The notes: a model not told the origin generated them from the letters alone. Positions 8,856 to 18,898 are shown, counted from the stretch's first letter. The stretch is 27,084 bases of DNA from Pseudomonadota bacterium (GCA_023428645.1 JAEYXD010000247.1:1-27084); one strand, 5' to 3'. Numbers and translations: made by a program.

Positions 8856-9338
8856 ATGCGAACTTTCTTCAAGACGTTCTTCCTCTGGGAGCTGCTGATC
8901 GGCTTGAGCGTGACGCTGCGTCAGCTCCTGTTCCGACCGAACATCACGATCCAGTATCCGGAAGAGAAGACACCGCAATCGCCGCGCTACCGCGGGCTGC
9001 ACGCGCAACGCCGCTATCCGAACGGCCAAGAGCGCTGCATTGCCTGCAAGCTGTGCGAGGCGGTGTGTCCGGCGCTCGCGATCACGATCGAATCCGATGT
9101 CGCGGCGGACGGCACGCGTCGCACGACGCGCTACGACATCGATCTGTTCAAATGCATCTACTGCGGCTTCTGCGAAGAGGCGTGCCCGGTCGATGCGATC
9201 GTCGAAACGCGTATCCATGAGTACCACATGGAGAATCGCGGCGAGAACATCATGACCAAAGACAAGCTGCTCGCCATCGGCGAGCGGTACGAAGCAATGA
9301 TCGCGGCGGACAAAGCCGCGGACGCTCGGTATCGGTGA
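8856..9338 (+). CDS. nuoI: NADH-quinone oxidoreductase subunit I
   Basis: NuoI is an 8Fe ferredoxin-like subunit that carries clusters N6a and N6b and feeds N2 in NuoB. The 160-residue protein shows two classic motifs: CIACKLCEAVCP (Cys61, 64, 67, 71) and CIYCGFCEEACP (Cys100, 103, 106, 110). Each has a fourth Cys before Pro that ligates the other cluster. The N-terminal 25 residues form an amphipathic segment expected to lie on the membrane. The ATG at 8856 has AGGAA at 8845-8849 as ribosome binding site. Confidence 0.97.
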   Translation: MRTFFKTFFLWELLIGLSVTLRQLLFRPNITIQYPEEKTPQSPRYRGLHAQRRYPNGQERCIACKLCEAVCPALAITIESDVAADGTRRTTRYDIDLFKCIYCGFCEEACPVDAIVETRIHEYHMENRGENIMTKDKLLAIGERYEAMIAADKAADARYR

Positions 9339-9359
9339 GCCCCGCCGGGGACGTGAGCC

Positions 9360-10019
9360 ATGACCATTAGCGCAATTCTTTTCTACGCGTTCGCGGCGTT
9401 CCTCGTCGTCGGCGCGCTCGGCGTCATTACGGCGCGCAATCCCGTGCACGCGGCCTTGTTCCTCGTGTTCTCGTTCGTGACGAGCTCGGTCATCTGGCTG
9501 CTGCTCGAGGCGGAGTTCCTCGCGATCGTGCTCGTACTCGTGTACGTCGGCGCGGTGATGGTGCTGTTCCTGTTCGTCGTCATGATGCTCGACGTGAACA
9601 TCGCGCAATTGCGCGAAGGCTTCACCAGGTACGCGCCGCTCGGCTTCGTGATCGCGGCGATCGTCGCGATCGAGATCGGCGGCGTCGTCTGGCTGAAGCA
9701 GCTCGGCGGCATTCCGGCCGCGGCCCACGTCGCGACCGACGCGGCCAACTACAGCAACACGCGCGAGCTCGGTGAGCGCCTGTACACGCAGTATCTTTAT
9801 CCGTTCGAGCTCGCCGCCGTCGTGCTGCTCGTCGCGATCGTCGCGGCAATCGTCCTCACGATGCGGCAGCGGGCGGGCATGAAGGCGCAGGACGTAGGCA
9901 AGCAAGTGGCGGTCCGCGCGGCGGATCGTGTTCGCATCGTCAAAATGAACCCAGAAGTCCCGACCCCCAGCGCCCCGCAAGCCGAAGGCGCGGCCCCCCA
10001 GACGGAGGCGCAGCGATGA
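9360..10019 (+). CDS. nuoJ: NADH-quinone oxidoreductase subunit J
   Basis: NuoJ (ND6) is a five-helix membrane subunit next to NuoA, NuoH and NuoK. The 219-residue product has the conserved third-helix motif LVYVGAVMVLFLFVVMML around residues 60-77, whose pi-bulge region is implicated in coupling. Five hydrophobic segments fit the family. Roughly the last 50 residues are hydrophilic and end in a Pro/Ala/Glu-rich tail of no known role. The ATG at 9360 follows GGGGA at 9347-9351. The end overlaps nuoK by four bases (ATGA), indicating coupling. Confidence 0.96.
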   Translation: MTISAILFYAFAAFLVVGALGVITARNPVHAALFLVFSFVTSSVIWLLLEAEFLAIVLVLVYVGAVMVLFLFVVMMLDVNIAQLREGFTRYAPLGFVIAAIVAIEIGGVVWLKQLGGIPAAAHVATDAANYSNTRELGERLYTQYLYPFELAAVVLLVAIVAAIVLTMRQRAGMKAQDVGKQVAVRAADRVRIVKMNPEVPTPSAPQAEGAAPQTEAQR

Positions 10020-10321
10020 TCCCGTTGGAGCATGTGCTACTGCTCGCCGGCGTGCTGTTCGCACTCAGCGTCGCGGGCATTTTCATCAATCGCAAGAACG
10101 TCATTCTGTTGCTGATGTGCATCGAGCTCATGCTGCTCTCGGTGAACTTCAATTTCGTCGCGTTCGCGCGTCATCTCGGCGATCTCGACGGTCAGATTTT
10201 CGTGTTCTTCATCCTGACGGTGGCCGCGGCCGAGTCGGCGATCGGCCTTGCGATCCTCGTCGTGCTGTTCCGCACCAGGAAGAGCATCAACGTCGAGCAG
10301 CTGGACTTGATGAAGGGCTGA
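10016..10321 (+). CDS. nuoK: NADH-quinone oxidoreductase subunit K
   Basis: NuoK (ND4L) is a three-helix membrane subunit that forms part of the proton path between NuoJ and NuoN. The 101-residue length is exactly typical. Three hydrophobic segments are visible, and the two conserved membrane glutamates fit CIELMLLSVN in helix 2 and the AAAESAIGLAI motif in helix 3. The ATG overlaps the nuoJ stop (ATGA at 10016-10019). nuoL follows after 13 bases. Confidence 0.97.
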   Translation: MIPLEHVLLLAGVLFALSVAGIFINRKNVILLLMCIELMLLSVNFNFVAFARHLGDLDGQIFVFFILTVAAAESAIGLAILVVLFRTRKSINVEQLDLMKG

Positions 10322-10334
10322 TGGGGACCGGCAC

Positions 10335-12395
<2,061 letters not shown>

Positions 12396-12411
12396 ACCGA
12401 GTTCAAGAACC

Positions 12412-13941
12412 ATGCAGTTCGACTGGCCGATTCTGAGTGTGTTGATCTGGTTGCCGATCGTCGGCGGCCTGATCATGTTGGCATTGGGTGAACGGGCGAT
12501 CGCGCTCGGCCGTTGGGTCGCGCTCGTCACGACCGCCGTGACGTTCGGCATCTCCACGCTGCTCTGGACGAATTTCGACACGACGACGGCGCAGATGCAG
12601 TTCGTCGAGCGTCTGAACTGGCTGCCGCAGTTCCATTCGTTCTATGCGCTCGGCGTCGACGGCTTCGCGATGCCGCTCATCGTCCTGACGACGTTCATCA
12701 CGCCGCTCGTGGTGATCGCGGCGTGGACGGTGATCGAGAAGAAGCCGGCGCAGTACTTCGCCTCGTTCCTCGTCCTCGAGGGCTTGATGGTCGGCGTGTT
12801 CGCGGCGACCGATGCGCTGCTGTTCTACGTGTTCTGGGAAGCGATGCTCATCCCGATGTTCATCATCATCGGCGTATGGGGCGGCCCGCGCCGCGTGTAC
12901 GCGACGATCAAGTTCTTCCTGTACACGTTCCTGGGCTCGGTGTTCATGCTGGTCTCGCTGATCTACATGTACTTCCAGACCTGCGACATCGGCGCATGCA
13001 GCTACGCGATCGCCGACTTCCAGCGGCTGCCGCTGGCGATGAATGCCCAGCTCCTGATCTTCATCGCCTTCATGCTCGCGTTCGCGGTGAAGGTGCCGAT
13101 GTTCCCCGTGCACACCTGGCTGCCCGACGCGCACGTCGAAGCGCCGACCGGCGGCTCGGTCATCCTCGCCGCGATCATGCTGAAGATGGGTGGCTATGGC
13201 TTTCTGCGCTTCGCGTTGCCGATGACGCCCGATGCCGCCAGCGAGCTCGACTGGCTCGTGATCTCGCTGTCGCTGATCGCGGTCGTGTACATCGGCTTCG
13301 TCGCGCTCGTGCAGCAGGACATGAAGAAGCTGATCGCGTATTCCTCGATCGCGCACATGGGCTTCGTGACGCTCGGCTCGTTCCTCACGTTCGAGCTGTT
13401 GCGCGCGAACGGCGACGTGCGCGGCGCCGCGATGGGCATCGATGGCGCGATGGTGCAGATGATTTCCCATGGCCTCGTCTCCGGCGCGATGTTCTTCTGC
13501 GTCGGCGTCCTGTACGACCGCGTGCACAGCCGCGAGATCAGCGCGTACGGCGGTGTCGTGAACAAGATGCCCATCTTCGCAGCGTTCGCCGTGCTGTTCG
13601 CGATGGCCAATTCCGGTCTGCCGGCGACCTCCGGCTTCGTCGGCGAGTTCCTCGTGATCCTCGCGAGCTTCCGCGCGGATTTCTGGTATGCATTCCTCGC
13701 CGGCCTGACGCTCATCCTCGGCGCCGCGTATACGCTGTGGCTCGTGAAGCGCGTCGTATTCGGTCCGGTCGGGAACGAGCACGTCGCCCACCTCACCGAT
13801 GTGAACGGGCGCGAGTTCGTCGTGCTCGGCATCCTCGCCGTGGCCGTGCTGCTGCTCGGCGTATGGCCCGCGCCGCTGCTCGACGTGATGCGTCCGACCG
13901 TCGAGCATCTCGTGCAGCAAATCACCGTGTCCAAACTCTAG
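12412..13941 (+). CDS. nuoM: NADH-quinone oxidoreductase subunit M
   Basis: NuoM (ND4) is the middle antiporter-like pump subunit. The 509-residue protein has about 14 hydrophobic segments and the signature FAVKVPMFPVHTWLPDAHVE followed by APTGGSVILAAIMLKMGGYG. The conserved Glu in FYVFWEAMLIPMF and the Lys in AVKVPMF are the family's proton-path residues. The ATG at 12412 gives MQFDWPILS; an in-frame ATG at 12373 lies inside nuoL and would add a non-family extension. There is no strong Shine-Dalgarno. nuoN follows after nine bases. Confidence 0.96.
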   Translation: MQFDWPILSVLIWLPIVGGLIMLALGERAIALGRWVALVTTAVTFGISTLLWTNFDTTTAQMQFVERLNWLPQFHSFYALGVDGFAMPLIVLTTFITPLVVIAAWTVIEKKPAQYFASFLVLEGLMVGVFAATDALLFYVFWEAMLIPMFIIIGVWGGPRRVYATIKFFLYTFLGSVFMLVSLIYMYFQTCDIGACSYAIADFQRLPLAMNAQLLIFIAFMLAFAVKVPMFPVHTWLPDAHVEAPTGGSVILAAIMLKMGGYGFLRFALPMTPDAASELDWLVISLSLIAVVYIGFVALVQQDMKKLIAYSSIAHMGFVTLGSFLTFELLRANGDVRGAAMGIDGAMVQMISHGLVSGAMFFCVGVLYDRVHSREISAYGGVVNKMPIFAAFAVLFAMANSGLPATSGFVGEFLVILASFRADFWYAFLAGLTLILGAAYTLWLVKRVVFGPVGNEHVAHLTDVNGREFVVLGILAVAVLLLGVWPAPLLDVMRPTVEHLVQQITVSKL

Positions 13942-13950
13942 AAGATCGAT

Positions 13951-15408
13951 ATGTCCGAAGCCGTGATAACTGCTGCCGACTACGCCGCGGCGTCCGCCGA
14001 GATCTTCGTGCTGGGTGCCATCTGCCTGGTCCTGCTCGTCGATGTCTTCCTGAACGACGAGAACCGCTGGATCTCCTACGCCTTGACGCTCGCAAGCCTC
14101 GTCGGGGCGGCGGCGGTGACGCTGAATTTCGGCGTCGATGCGCGCGTCAGCGCGTTCAACGGGACATTCGTCGCCGATCCGATGGGCGACGTGCTCAAGC
14201 TGTTCGCGTACGGCACGGTGGGAGTCGCGTTGTTGTACTCGCGCGAGTCGCTGCAACGACGCGGGTTGTTCAAGGGCGAGTACTTCGTGCTCGCGCTCGT
14301 CGCGTTGCTCGGCATCATGGTCATGACGTCGGCTGGCAGCCTCATCACGATCTATCTGGGCGTCGAGCTGTTGGCGCTGTCGCTGTACGCGCTGGTCGCT
14401 TTCGACCGCGATGCCCAGGTGCCGGCGGAAAGCGCGATGAAGTATTTCGTGCTCGGCGCGATCGCCTCGGGAATGATGCTGTACGGCTTCTCGATCATCT
14501 ACGGCATGACGGGTACGTTGCAGCTGGACGAGCTCGCGGTCGCCGTGCGCGAGGTTGGGGCGGACAAGCTGGGGCTCGTGTTCGGCCTCGTCTTCGTCGT
14601 CGCCGGGCTCGCGTTCAAGTTCGGCGCCGTGCCGTTCCACATGTGGGTTCCCGACGTCTATCACGGCGCGCCGACGCCCGTGACGCTGTTCGTCGGCTCG
14701 GCGCCGAAGATTGCCTACTTCGTGCTCGCGATCCGCGTGCTCGCCGAAGGCTTGGGCGCGATGGTCGAGACCTGGCAGAACATTCTCATCGTGCTCGCCG
14801 TGCTGTCGATGGCGATCGGCAACGTCGTCGCGATCGCGCAGGCGAACCTGAAGCGCATGCTCGCGTATTCGACGATCTCGAACGTCGGCTTCATCCTGCT
14901 CGGCATCATTGCGGGCACCCCGGGCGGCTACAGCGCGGCGATGTACTACACGATGACGTACGTCATCATGGCGATCGGCTCTTTCGCGATGATCCTGTTG
15001 CTGTCACGTGAGGGCTTCGAGGCCGACAACATCGAGGACTTCCGCGGCTTGAACCGCAAGAGCCCCTGGTTCGCGGCGGTCATGGCGATGCTGATGTTCA
15101 GCACGGCGGGCGTGCCGCCGTTCGTCGGATTCTGGGCGAAGCTCGCGGTCCTTGGCGCGGTCGTCAATGTCGGTCTTGCCTGGCTCGCGGCGGTCGCGGT
15201 GCTGTTCTCAGTCGTTGCCGCGTACTACTACCTGCGCGTCGTGAAGGTCATGTACTTCGATGAGCCGGTCGACGAGTTCGGCTTGCAGGCGGGCGGCACG
15301 ATGCGCGCCGTATTGAGCTTGAATGGAATCGCAGTGCTGCTTCTTGGCATCTTTCCGAGCGCACTCATCGAGTTGTGCGCGCGCGTCTTCGCGTCGACGG
15401 GCGCGTAG
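13951..15408 (+). CDS. nuoN: NADH-quinone oxidoreductase subunit N
   Basis: NuoN (ND2) is the antiporter-like subunit nearest the NuoJ/K end and the last gene of the operon. The 485-residue protein has about 14 hydrophobic segments and the signature AFKFGAVPFHMWVPDVYHGA followed by PTPVTLFVGSAPKIA; LGVELLALSLYALVAF earlier contains the conserved Glu. The ATG at 13951 lies nine bases after the nuoM stop. No strong terminator is seen between nuoN and the tRNA promoter at 15442, so read-through from nuo into the tRNA is possible. Confidence 0.96.
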   Translation: MSEAVITAADYAAASAEIFVLGAICLVLLVDVFLNDENRWISYALTLASLVGAAAVTLNFGVDARVSAFNGTFVADPMGDVLKLFAYGTVGVALLYSRESLQRRGLFKGEYFVLALVALLGIMVMTSAGSLITIYLGVELLALSLYALVAFDRDAQVPAESAMKYFVLGAIASGMMLYGFSIIYGMTGTLQLDELAVAVREVGADKLGLVFGLVFVVAGLAFKFGAVPFHMWVPDVYHGAPTPVTLFVGSAPKIAYFVLAIRVLAEGLGAMVETWQNILIVLAVLSMAIGNVVAIAQANLKRMLAYSTISNVGFILLGIIAGTPGGYSAAMYYTMTYVIMAIGSFAMILLLSREGFEADNIEDFRGLNRKSPWFAAVMAMLMFSTAGVPPFVGFWAKLAVLGAVVNVGLAWLAAVAVLFSVVAAYYYLRVVKVMYFDEPVDEFGLQAGGTMRAVLSLNGIAVLLLGIFPSALIELCARVFASTGA

Positions 15409-15441
15409 GGCAATTCCGATCAGGAATCTTGCAAGCGGGAC

Positions 15442-15470
15442 TTGTAATGGTGAATGGGCGTGCTTAGAAT
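15442..15470 (+). promoter_or_regulatory. Promoter of tRNA-fMet
   Basis: TTGTAA at 15442-15447 and TAGAAT at 15465-15470 are separated by 17 bases. A GC-rich discriminator (CCGCGCCC) follows, as in promoters of stable RNAs under stringent control. The start would fall a few bases before the tRNA. The same TAGAATCCGCG string recurs at 19001-19011. Confidence 0.65.
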
Positions 15471-15483
15471 CCGCGCCCTCTGT

Positions 15484-15560
15484 TGCGGGGTGGAGCAGTC
15501 TGGCAGCTCGTCGGGCTCATAACCCGAAGGTCGCAGGTTCAAATCCTGCCCCCGCTACCA
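15484..15560 (+). tRNA. Initiator tRNA-fMet (CAT)
   Basis: The 77-base sequence folds as a full cloverleaf with encoded CCA (15558-15560) and anticodon CAT at 15518-15520. Initiator features are present. Three G:C pairs close the anticodon stem (GGG before and CCC after the loop). The D-stem has A11:U24. Positions 1 and 72 do not form a Watson-Crick pair. Here that mismatch is U1 with U72, instead of the C1-A72 of E. coli. The T-arm is GCAGG-TTCAAAT-CCTGC. It supplies the tRNA that starts translation. The gene lies just after nuoN, with its own promoter. Confidence 0.95.
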
Positions 15561-15567
15561 CTTAATC

Positions 15568-15595
15568 CATCGCGCTGTTTCGAAGCAGCGCGATG
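15568..15595 (+). terminator. Hairpin after tRNA-fMet
   Basis: CATCGCGCTG at 15568-15577 pairs perfectly with CAGCGCGATG at 15586-15595 around an eight-base loop. No run of T follows, so it may define the 3' end for processing or act as a weak terminator, unlike the strong U-tailed hairpins at 19122 and 19229. Confidence 0.45.
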
Positions 15596-15599
15596 TGAT

Positions 15600-16143
15600 T
15601 CAGAGCCGAGGTTGGCGATCATGTATCGACCGAGTTCGGCGCTGGGCAGCAGCGGATGGCGCCACCGACCACGGTCGGAGCGGATCCGGCGCCAGGTGCA
15701 CATTCGACCGCTCCAAACTCTCCCGTAGCCGCTCCACGCCCCGATAGGTCTCTTCGGCCGACGCCGCCACGACCGGATCATTCCCTGCGGCTTCAGTCGC
15801 TCGCTGTGCTTCTTCCTCGCCGTCCCACCGCCGCGCCAGCAGTCGCGACGTGTGCGTCAGATGGGCGAGGGTGACGCTAAACAGAATGCACGGCGGAATG
15901 CTCCAGAGAACGGTTTCTTCCATCGAGCCATCCGGCAGCAGCCAGAACAAAAGGCCGAAGTGCGTCGGCCGCGACGACTCCGATCAAGCCGCAGAGCGCG
16001 ATCCGCTTCGAATGCTCAGGCGCGTATCTCTCCACCCACGGCCAAGTCAGGTAGAACTACTCCTCGGCCGCGAGGCTCCAAGCGAAGTAGAAGATCACGC
16101 GGTCGTCGCGCATACGTGCGCCCGGTTGCGCTTCCTCCGTCAT
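15600..16143 (-). pseudogene. Remnant of an acyltransferase-3-type membrane gene
   Basis: Reading the minus strand from about 16143, one frame gives FYFAWSLAAEE, a stop (TAG at 16059-16057), then FYLTWPWVERYAP. This resembles the WSL-x-VEEQFYL-x-WP signature of integral membrane acyltransferase family 3 (OafA/YrhL type, which O-acylate surface sugars), with the expected Gln codon changed to an amber stop. After about 15970 the similarity seems to continue in another frame (FWLLPDGS, then WSIPPCILFSVTLAHLTHTSR down to about 15825), implying a frameshift. Both ends of a normal gene of about 350-400 codons are missing. The family call rests on one motif, so it is moderate; that no intact gene is present is clearer. 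Confidence 0.5.
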
Positions 16144-16236
16144 CCGATCTCTGCCAACTCGATGAGTGAATCGCGGGGCTTGCCTTCACGCGCGATTTGG
16201 TTTTAATCGTTTGTGCACCGAAGCGCTGGAACATCC

Positions 16237-16245
16237 TGTGGATAA
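16237..16245. promoter_or_regulatory. Single DnaA-box-like sequence
   Basis: TGTGGATAA is the exact complement of the DnaA box TTATCCACA. Only one exact copy is visible nearby, so there is no origin-like cluster. It may be chance or a regulatory DnaA site upstream of the dehydrogenase gene. Confidence 0.25.
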
Positions 16246-16283
16246 CCGCCCCCCACCGGGTGTTTTTCGGCGCAAAATTGGGA

Positions 16284-16302
16284 TTGATCAAATTTTGATC
16301 AA
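16284..16302. promoter_or_regulatory. Paired TTGATCAA palindromes, probable operator
   Basis: Two identical eight-base palindromes, TTGATCAA at 16284-16291 and 16295-16302, lie 11 bases centre to centre, about one helical turn. Together they form a 19-base inverted repeat with a single central base. The stretch is AT-rich in a GC-rich setting and lies about 150 bases upstream of the acyl-CoA dehydrogenase gene. It looks like the site of a dimeric regulator. The half-site resembles FNR half-sites, but the spacing is wrong for FNR. Regulator unknown. Confidence 0.5.
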
Positions 16303-16450
16303 CGCCGCGCAGCCGCGGCGCTCGCGCGCCGCAACGCTGCAGCGTGTGCGACCGTTCGACGCACGTCCCTGACGTGTCTACACTCAGCCGCCATTTTCGC
16401 CCCACCGCGCATCGCCCCGGTCGCGAGCGCGGTCGAGCCAAGGAGCAACC

Positions 16451-18235
16451 ATGTACCGTGCACCTCTTCGTGAGCTTCGTTTCGTCCTGCACGAGCTGAT
16501 CGGCGCGCGCGATCTCGCGCGTCTGCCAGGCCTCGCCGACTACTCGGAGGAGATCGCTGATTCCGTGCTGGAGCAAGCCGGCCGTTTCGCTGAACAGATT
16601 CTCGCGCCGATCAATCGCAGCGGTGATCTCGCCGGCGCTCGCTGGACGCCTGCAGGCGTGCAGATGCCGCCCGAGTTCAAGCAGGCGTACGCGCAGTTCG
16701 CCGCCGACGGCTGGACGCAGTTGCGCGCACCGAGCGACGCCGACGGGCAGGCCGCGCCGGCGGTGCTGGGTACCGCCGTCGAGGAGCTGTGGGCGTCCGC
16801 GAATCTCGCGTTCAAGCTGTGTCCGATGTTGTCTCAGGCGGCGATCGAAGCGATTCACCGTTGTGGCACGGCGCAGCAGAAGGCGCTGTACCTGCCCAAG
16901 CTCGTCAGCGGCGAATGGACGGGCACGATGAATCTCACCGAGACACAGGCGGGCTCGGACCTCGGCGCGATCAAGACCCGCGCCGTCCCCGATGGTGATC
17001 GCTATCGGCTGTTCGGTCAGAAGATCTTCATCACTTACGGCGATCACGACTACACGCCGAACATCATCCACCTGGTGCTCGCGCGCATCGAAGGTGCACC
17101 GGGCGGCACGAAGGGCATTTCGATGTTCATCGTGCCGAAAGTGCTCGTGAACGCGGACGGCTCGCTCGGCGAGCGCAACGATGTGAATTGCGTGTCGATC
17201 GAGCACAAGCTCGGGATTCACGCGAGTCCGACGTGCGTGCTCTCGTATGGCGACCGCGATGGTGCGATCGGCTATCTCGTCGGCGAGCCGAATCGCGGGC
17301 TCGAGTACATGTTCATCATGATGAATGCCGCGCGACTCGCGGTCGGCCTCGAAGGGTACGCGCTCGGCGAGCGCGCCTATCAGCAGGCGCTCGGCTGGGC
17401 GCGCGAGCGCACGCAGGGCAGGCCGGCGCGCACGCATGCGGCGGCGACGGACAAGGGCCTGCCGATCGTTCATCATCCCGACGTGAAGCGCATGTTGCTC
17501 ACGATGAAGGCGTACACGGATGCGGCGCGCGCGATCGCGCTGTACGCGTCGCTGCAACTGGATGTCGCAAAGCATCATGACGATCCCGAGGCGCGCAACG
17601 CTGCCTTGATGCGCGGCGAGCTCCTGATCCCGATCGTCAAGGGTTGGTCGACGGAGACGGGCGTCCTGACGACGTCGCTCGGCGTGCAGGTGCACGGCGG
17701 CATGGGCTTCATCGAGGAAACGGGCGCGGCGCAATACTATCGGGACGTGCGCATCACCCCGATCTATGAAGGCACGACGGGAATCCAGGCGAACGATCTG
17801 GTCGGGCGCAAACTCGGTCGCGATGGCGGTGCGGCCTTGCGCGCATTCATCGCCGACATCGAAGCGGAGCTGCTGGCATTGTCGACACAGGATGCGGGCG
17901 TCGCTCATGCCGTGCGCGTCACGCTGGCGGCGGTCGGCGAATGGCGGGAGGCTTCGGACGCGCTCGTGCGCAGCTATCGCGAAGCGCCCGAGCGTGCGTT
18001 CGCAGTGGCCGTGCCCTATCTCATGATGTGCGGCGTCGTCATCGGTGCGTGGCTGATGACGAAGTCGTACGAGATCGCAGCGCGCAAGGCCGCGGAGGAT
18101 GCGACGTTTTACGCGAGCAAGCGACAGATCGCGCGGGCGTATGTGGATCACGTGCTGCCGGAGGCGGCGGCGCTCGCGCGGATCATCGGCGAGGGCGCGG
18201 GAGCGGTGCTCGAGGCGGATCCGGCGCTGCTTTGA
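16451..18235 (+). CDS. Long acyl-CoA dehydrogenase, DmdC type
   Basis: This is a flavoprotein that oxidises an acyl-CoA to the 2-enoyl-CoA and passes electrons to electron-transfer flavoprotein. At 594 residues it belongs to the long subgroup with an extra C-terminal domain, often annotated as 3-methylmercaptopropionyl-CoA dehydrogenase (DmdC); most such proteins probably act on other acyl-CoAs. An N-terminal helical domain occupies about residues 35-160. The flavin-binding motif MNLTETQAGSDLG begins the middle domain, and VQVHGGMGFIEE lies in the C-terminal helical domain. The likely catalytic base is Glu440 in IYEGTTGIQ. An additional domain fills about 465-590. AAGGAG at 16440-16445 is a strong ribosome binding site. 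A weak promoter (TACACT at 16379) and paired palindromes lie upstream. The true substrate cannot be told from sequence. Confidence 0.93.
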   Translation: MYRAPLRELRFVLHELIGARDLARLPGLADYSEEIADSVLEQAGRFAEQILAPINRSGDLAGARWTPAGVQMPPEFKQAYAQFAADGWTQLRAPSDADGQAAPAVLGTAVEELWASANLAFKLCPMLSQAAIEAIHRCGTAQQKALYLPKLVSGEWTGTMNLTETQAGSDLGAIKTRAVPDGDRYRLFGQKIFITYGDHDYTPNIIHLVLARIEGAPGGTKGISMFIVPKVLVNADGSLGERNDVNCVSIEHKLGIHASPTCVLSYGDRDGAIGYLVGEPNRGLEYMFIMMNAARLAVGLEGYALGERAYQQALGWARERTQGRPARTHAAATDKGLPIVHHPDVKRMLLTMKAYTDAARAIALYASLQLDVAKHHDDPEARNAALMRGELLIPIVKGWSTETGVLTTSLGVQVHGGMGFIEETGAAQYYRDVRITPIYEGTTGIQANDLVGRKLGRDGGAALRAFIADIEAELLALSTQDAGVAHAVRVTLAAVGEWREASDALVRSYREAPERAFAVAVPYLMMCGVVIGAWLMTKSYEIAARKAAEDATFYASKRQIARAYVDHVLPEAAALARIIGEGAGAVLEADPALL

Positions 18236-18296
18236 TTTGAGCGATCAGAAGAGCTTTGCGTTGGTGCTTCCTGGACTGAAGTGCCCCCACCCCTAG

Positions 18297-18322
18297 CCCT
18301 CCCCCGCTGGCGCGGGGGAGGG
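18297..18322. repeat. GC-rich perfect hairpin, REP-like or terminator
   Basis: CCCTCCCCCGC at 18297-18307 pairs perfectly with GCGGGGGAGGG at 18312-18322 around a four-base loop (TGGC). There is no T tract on either side. This shape is common for short palindromic repeats scattered between genes in high-GC proteobacteria. It could also stabilise or end the dehydrogenase transcript. It ends 24 bases before the next start codon. Confidence 0.55.
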
Positions 18323-18346
18323 GGAGTTGGATGAAGCCGTTTATAT

Positions 18347-18898
18347 ATGGGACACAGACTCAGCAAGATCTATACGCGAACCGGTGATCAGGGCACGACT
18401 GGCCTCGGCGACGGCACTCGCGTTGCGAAGACGCATCAGCGCGTCGCAGCCTACGGCGCCGTGGACGAGGCGAACAGCGCGATCGGGGTCGTGCTCGCGG
18501 TGCCCGGCCTGCCGGAGGCCGTCCAGACGCTGCTCACGCGGATTCAGCACGAGCTGTTCGACCTGGGCAGCGAGCTTGCCGTGCCGGGATATCGAGCGAT
18601 GACACAGCAACACGTGGACGCGCTCGAAAATGCGCTCGACGGCCTGAACGAGCACCTGCCGCCGCTCAAGGAATTCATTCTGCCGAGCGGCGGGCCGGCG
18701 ACGGCGCACTGCCATCTTGCCCGGACGATCGTTCGCCGAGCCGAACGAGAGGTGTGGAAGGTGGCCGAGGCGGAAACCCTGGCGCCCGAAGTCCCGCAAT
18801 ATTTGAATCGGCTTTCGGATCTCTTGTTCGTGGTCGCCCGGGTTCTGGTCCGCCACGAGCGGGGGGATGAGGTGATGTGGACGCCGCGGCGGGGTTGA
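18347..18898 (+). CDS. PduO-type ATP:cob(I)alamin adenosyltransferase
   Basis: The enzyme transfers the adenosyl group of ATP to cob(I)alamin, giving adenosylcobalamin (coenzyme B12), and acts as a cytosolic trimer. The 183-residue protein shows the family pattern: ATP-binding TRTGDQGTTGLGDGTRV near the N-terminus, AYGAVDEANSAIG, ELFDLGSELAVPG, then HLARTIVRRAERE and YLNRLSDLLFVVAR near the C-terminus. The start MGHRLSKIYTRTGD matches relatives, although no good Shine-Dalgarno precedes the ATG and a GC-rich hairpin sits just upstream. Its neighbour is an acyl-CoA dehydrogenase; adenosylcobalamin serves methylmalonyl-CoA mutase in odd-chain and branched-chain acyl-CoA breakdown, so a link is plausible but inferred. 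No B12 riboswitch is apparent in the 111 bases upstream. Confidence 0.94.
   Translation: MGHRLSKIYTRTGDQGTTGLGDGTRVAKTHQRVAAYGAVDEANSAIGVVLAVPGLPEAVQTLLTRIQHELFDLGSELAVPGYRAMTQQHVDALENALDGLNEHLPPLKEFILPSGGPATAHCHLARTIVRRAEREVWKVAEAETLAPEVPQYLNRLSDLLFVVARVLVRHERGDEVMWTPRRG

Noticed and set aside
16284..16302. An FNR-type site (TTGAT-N4-ATCAA)
   Set aside because: The half-sites match, but the gap is nine bases rather than four.
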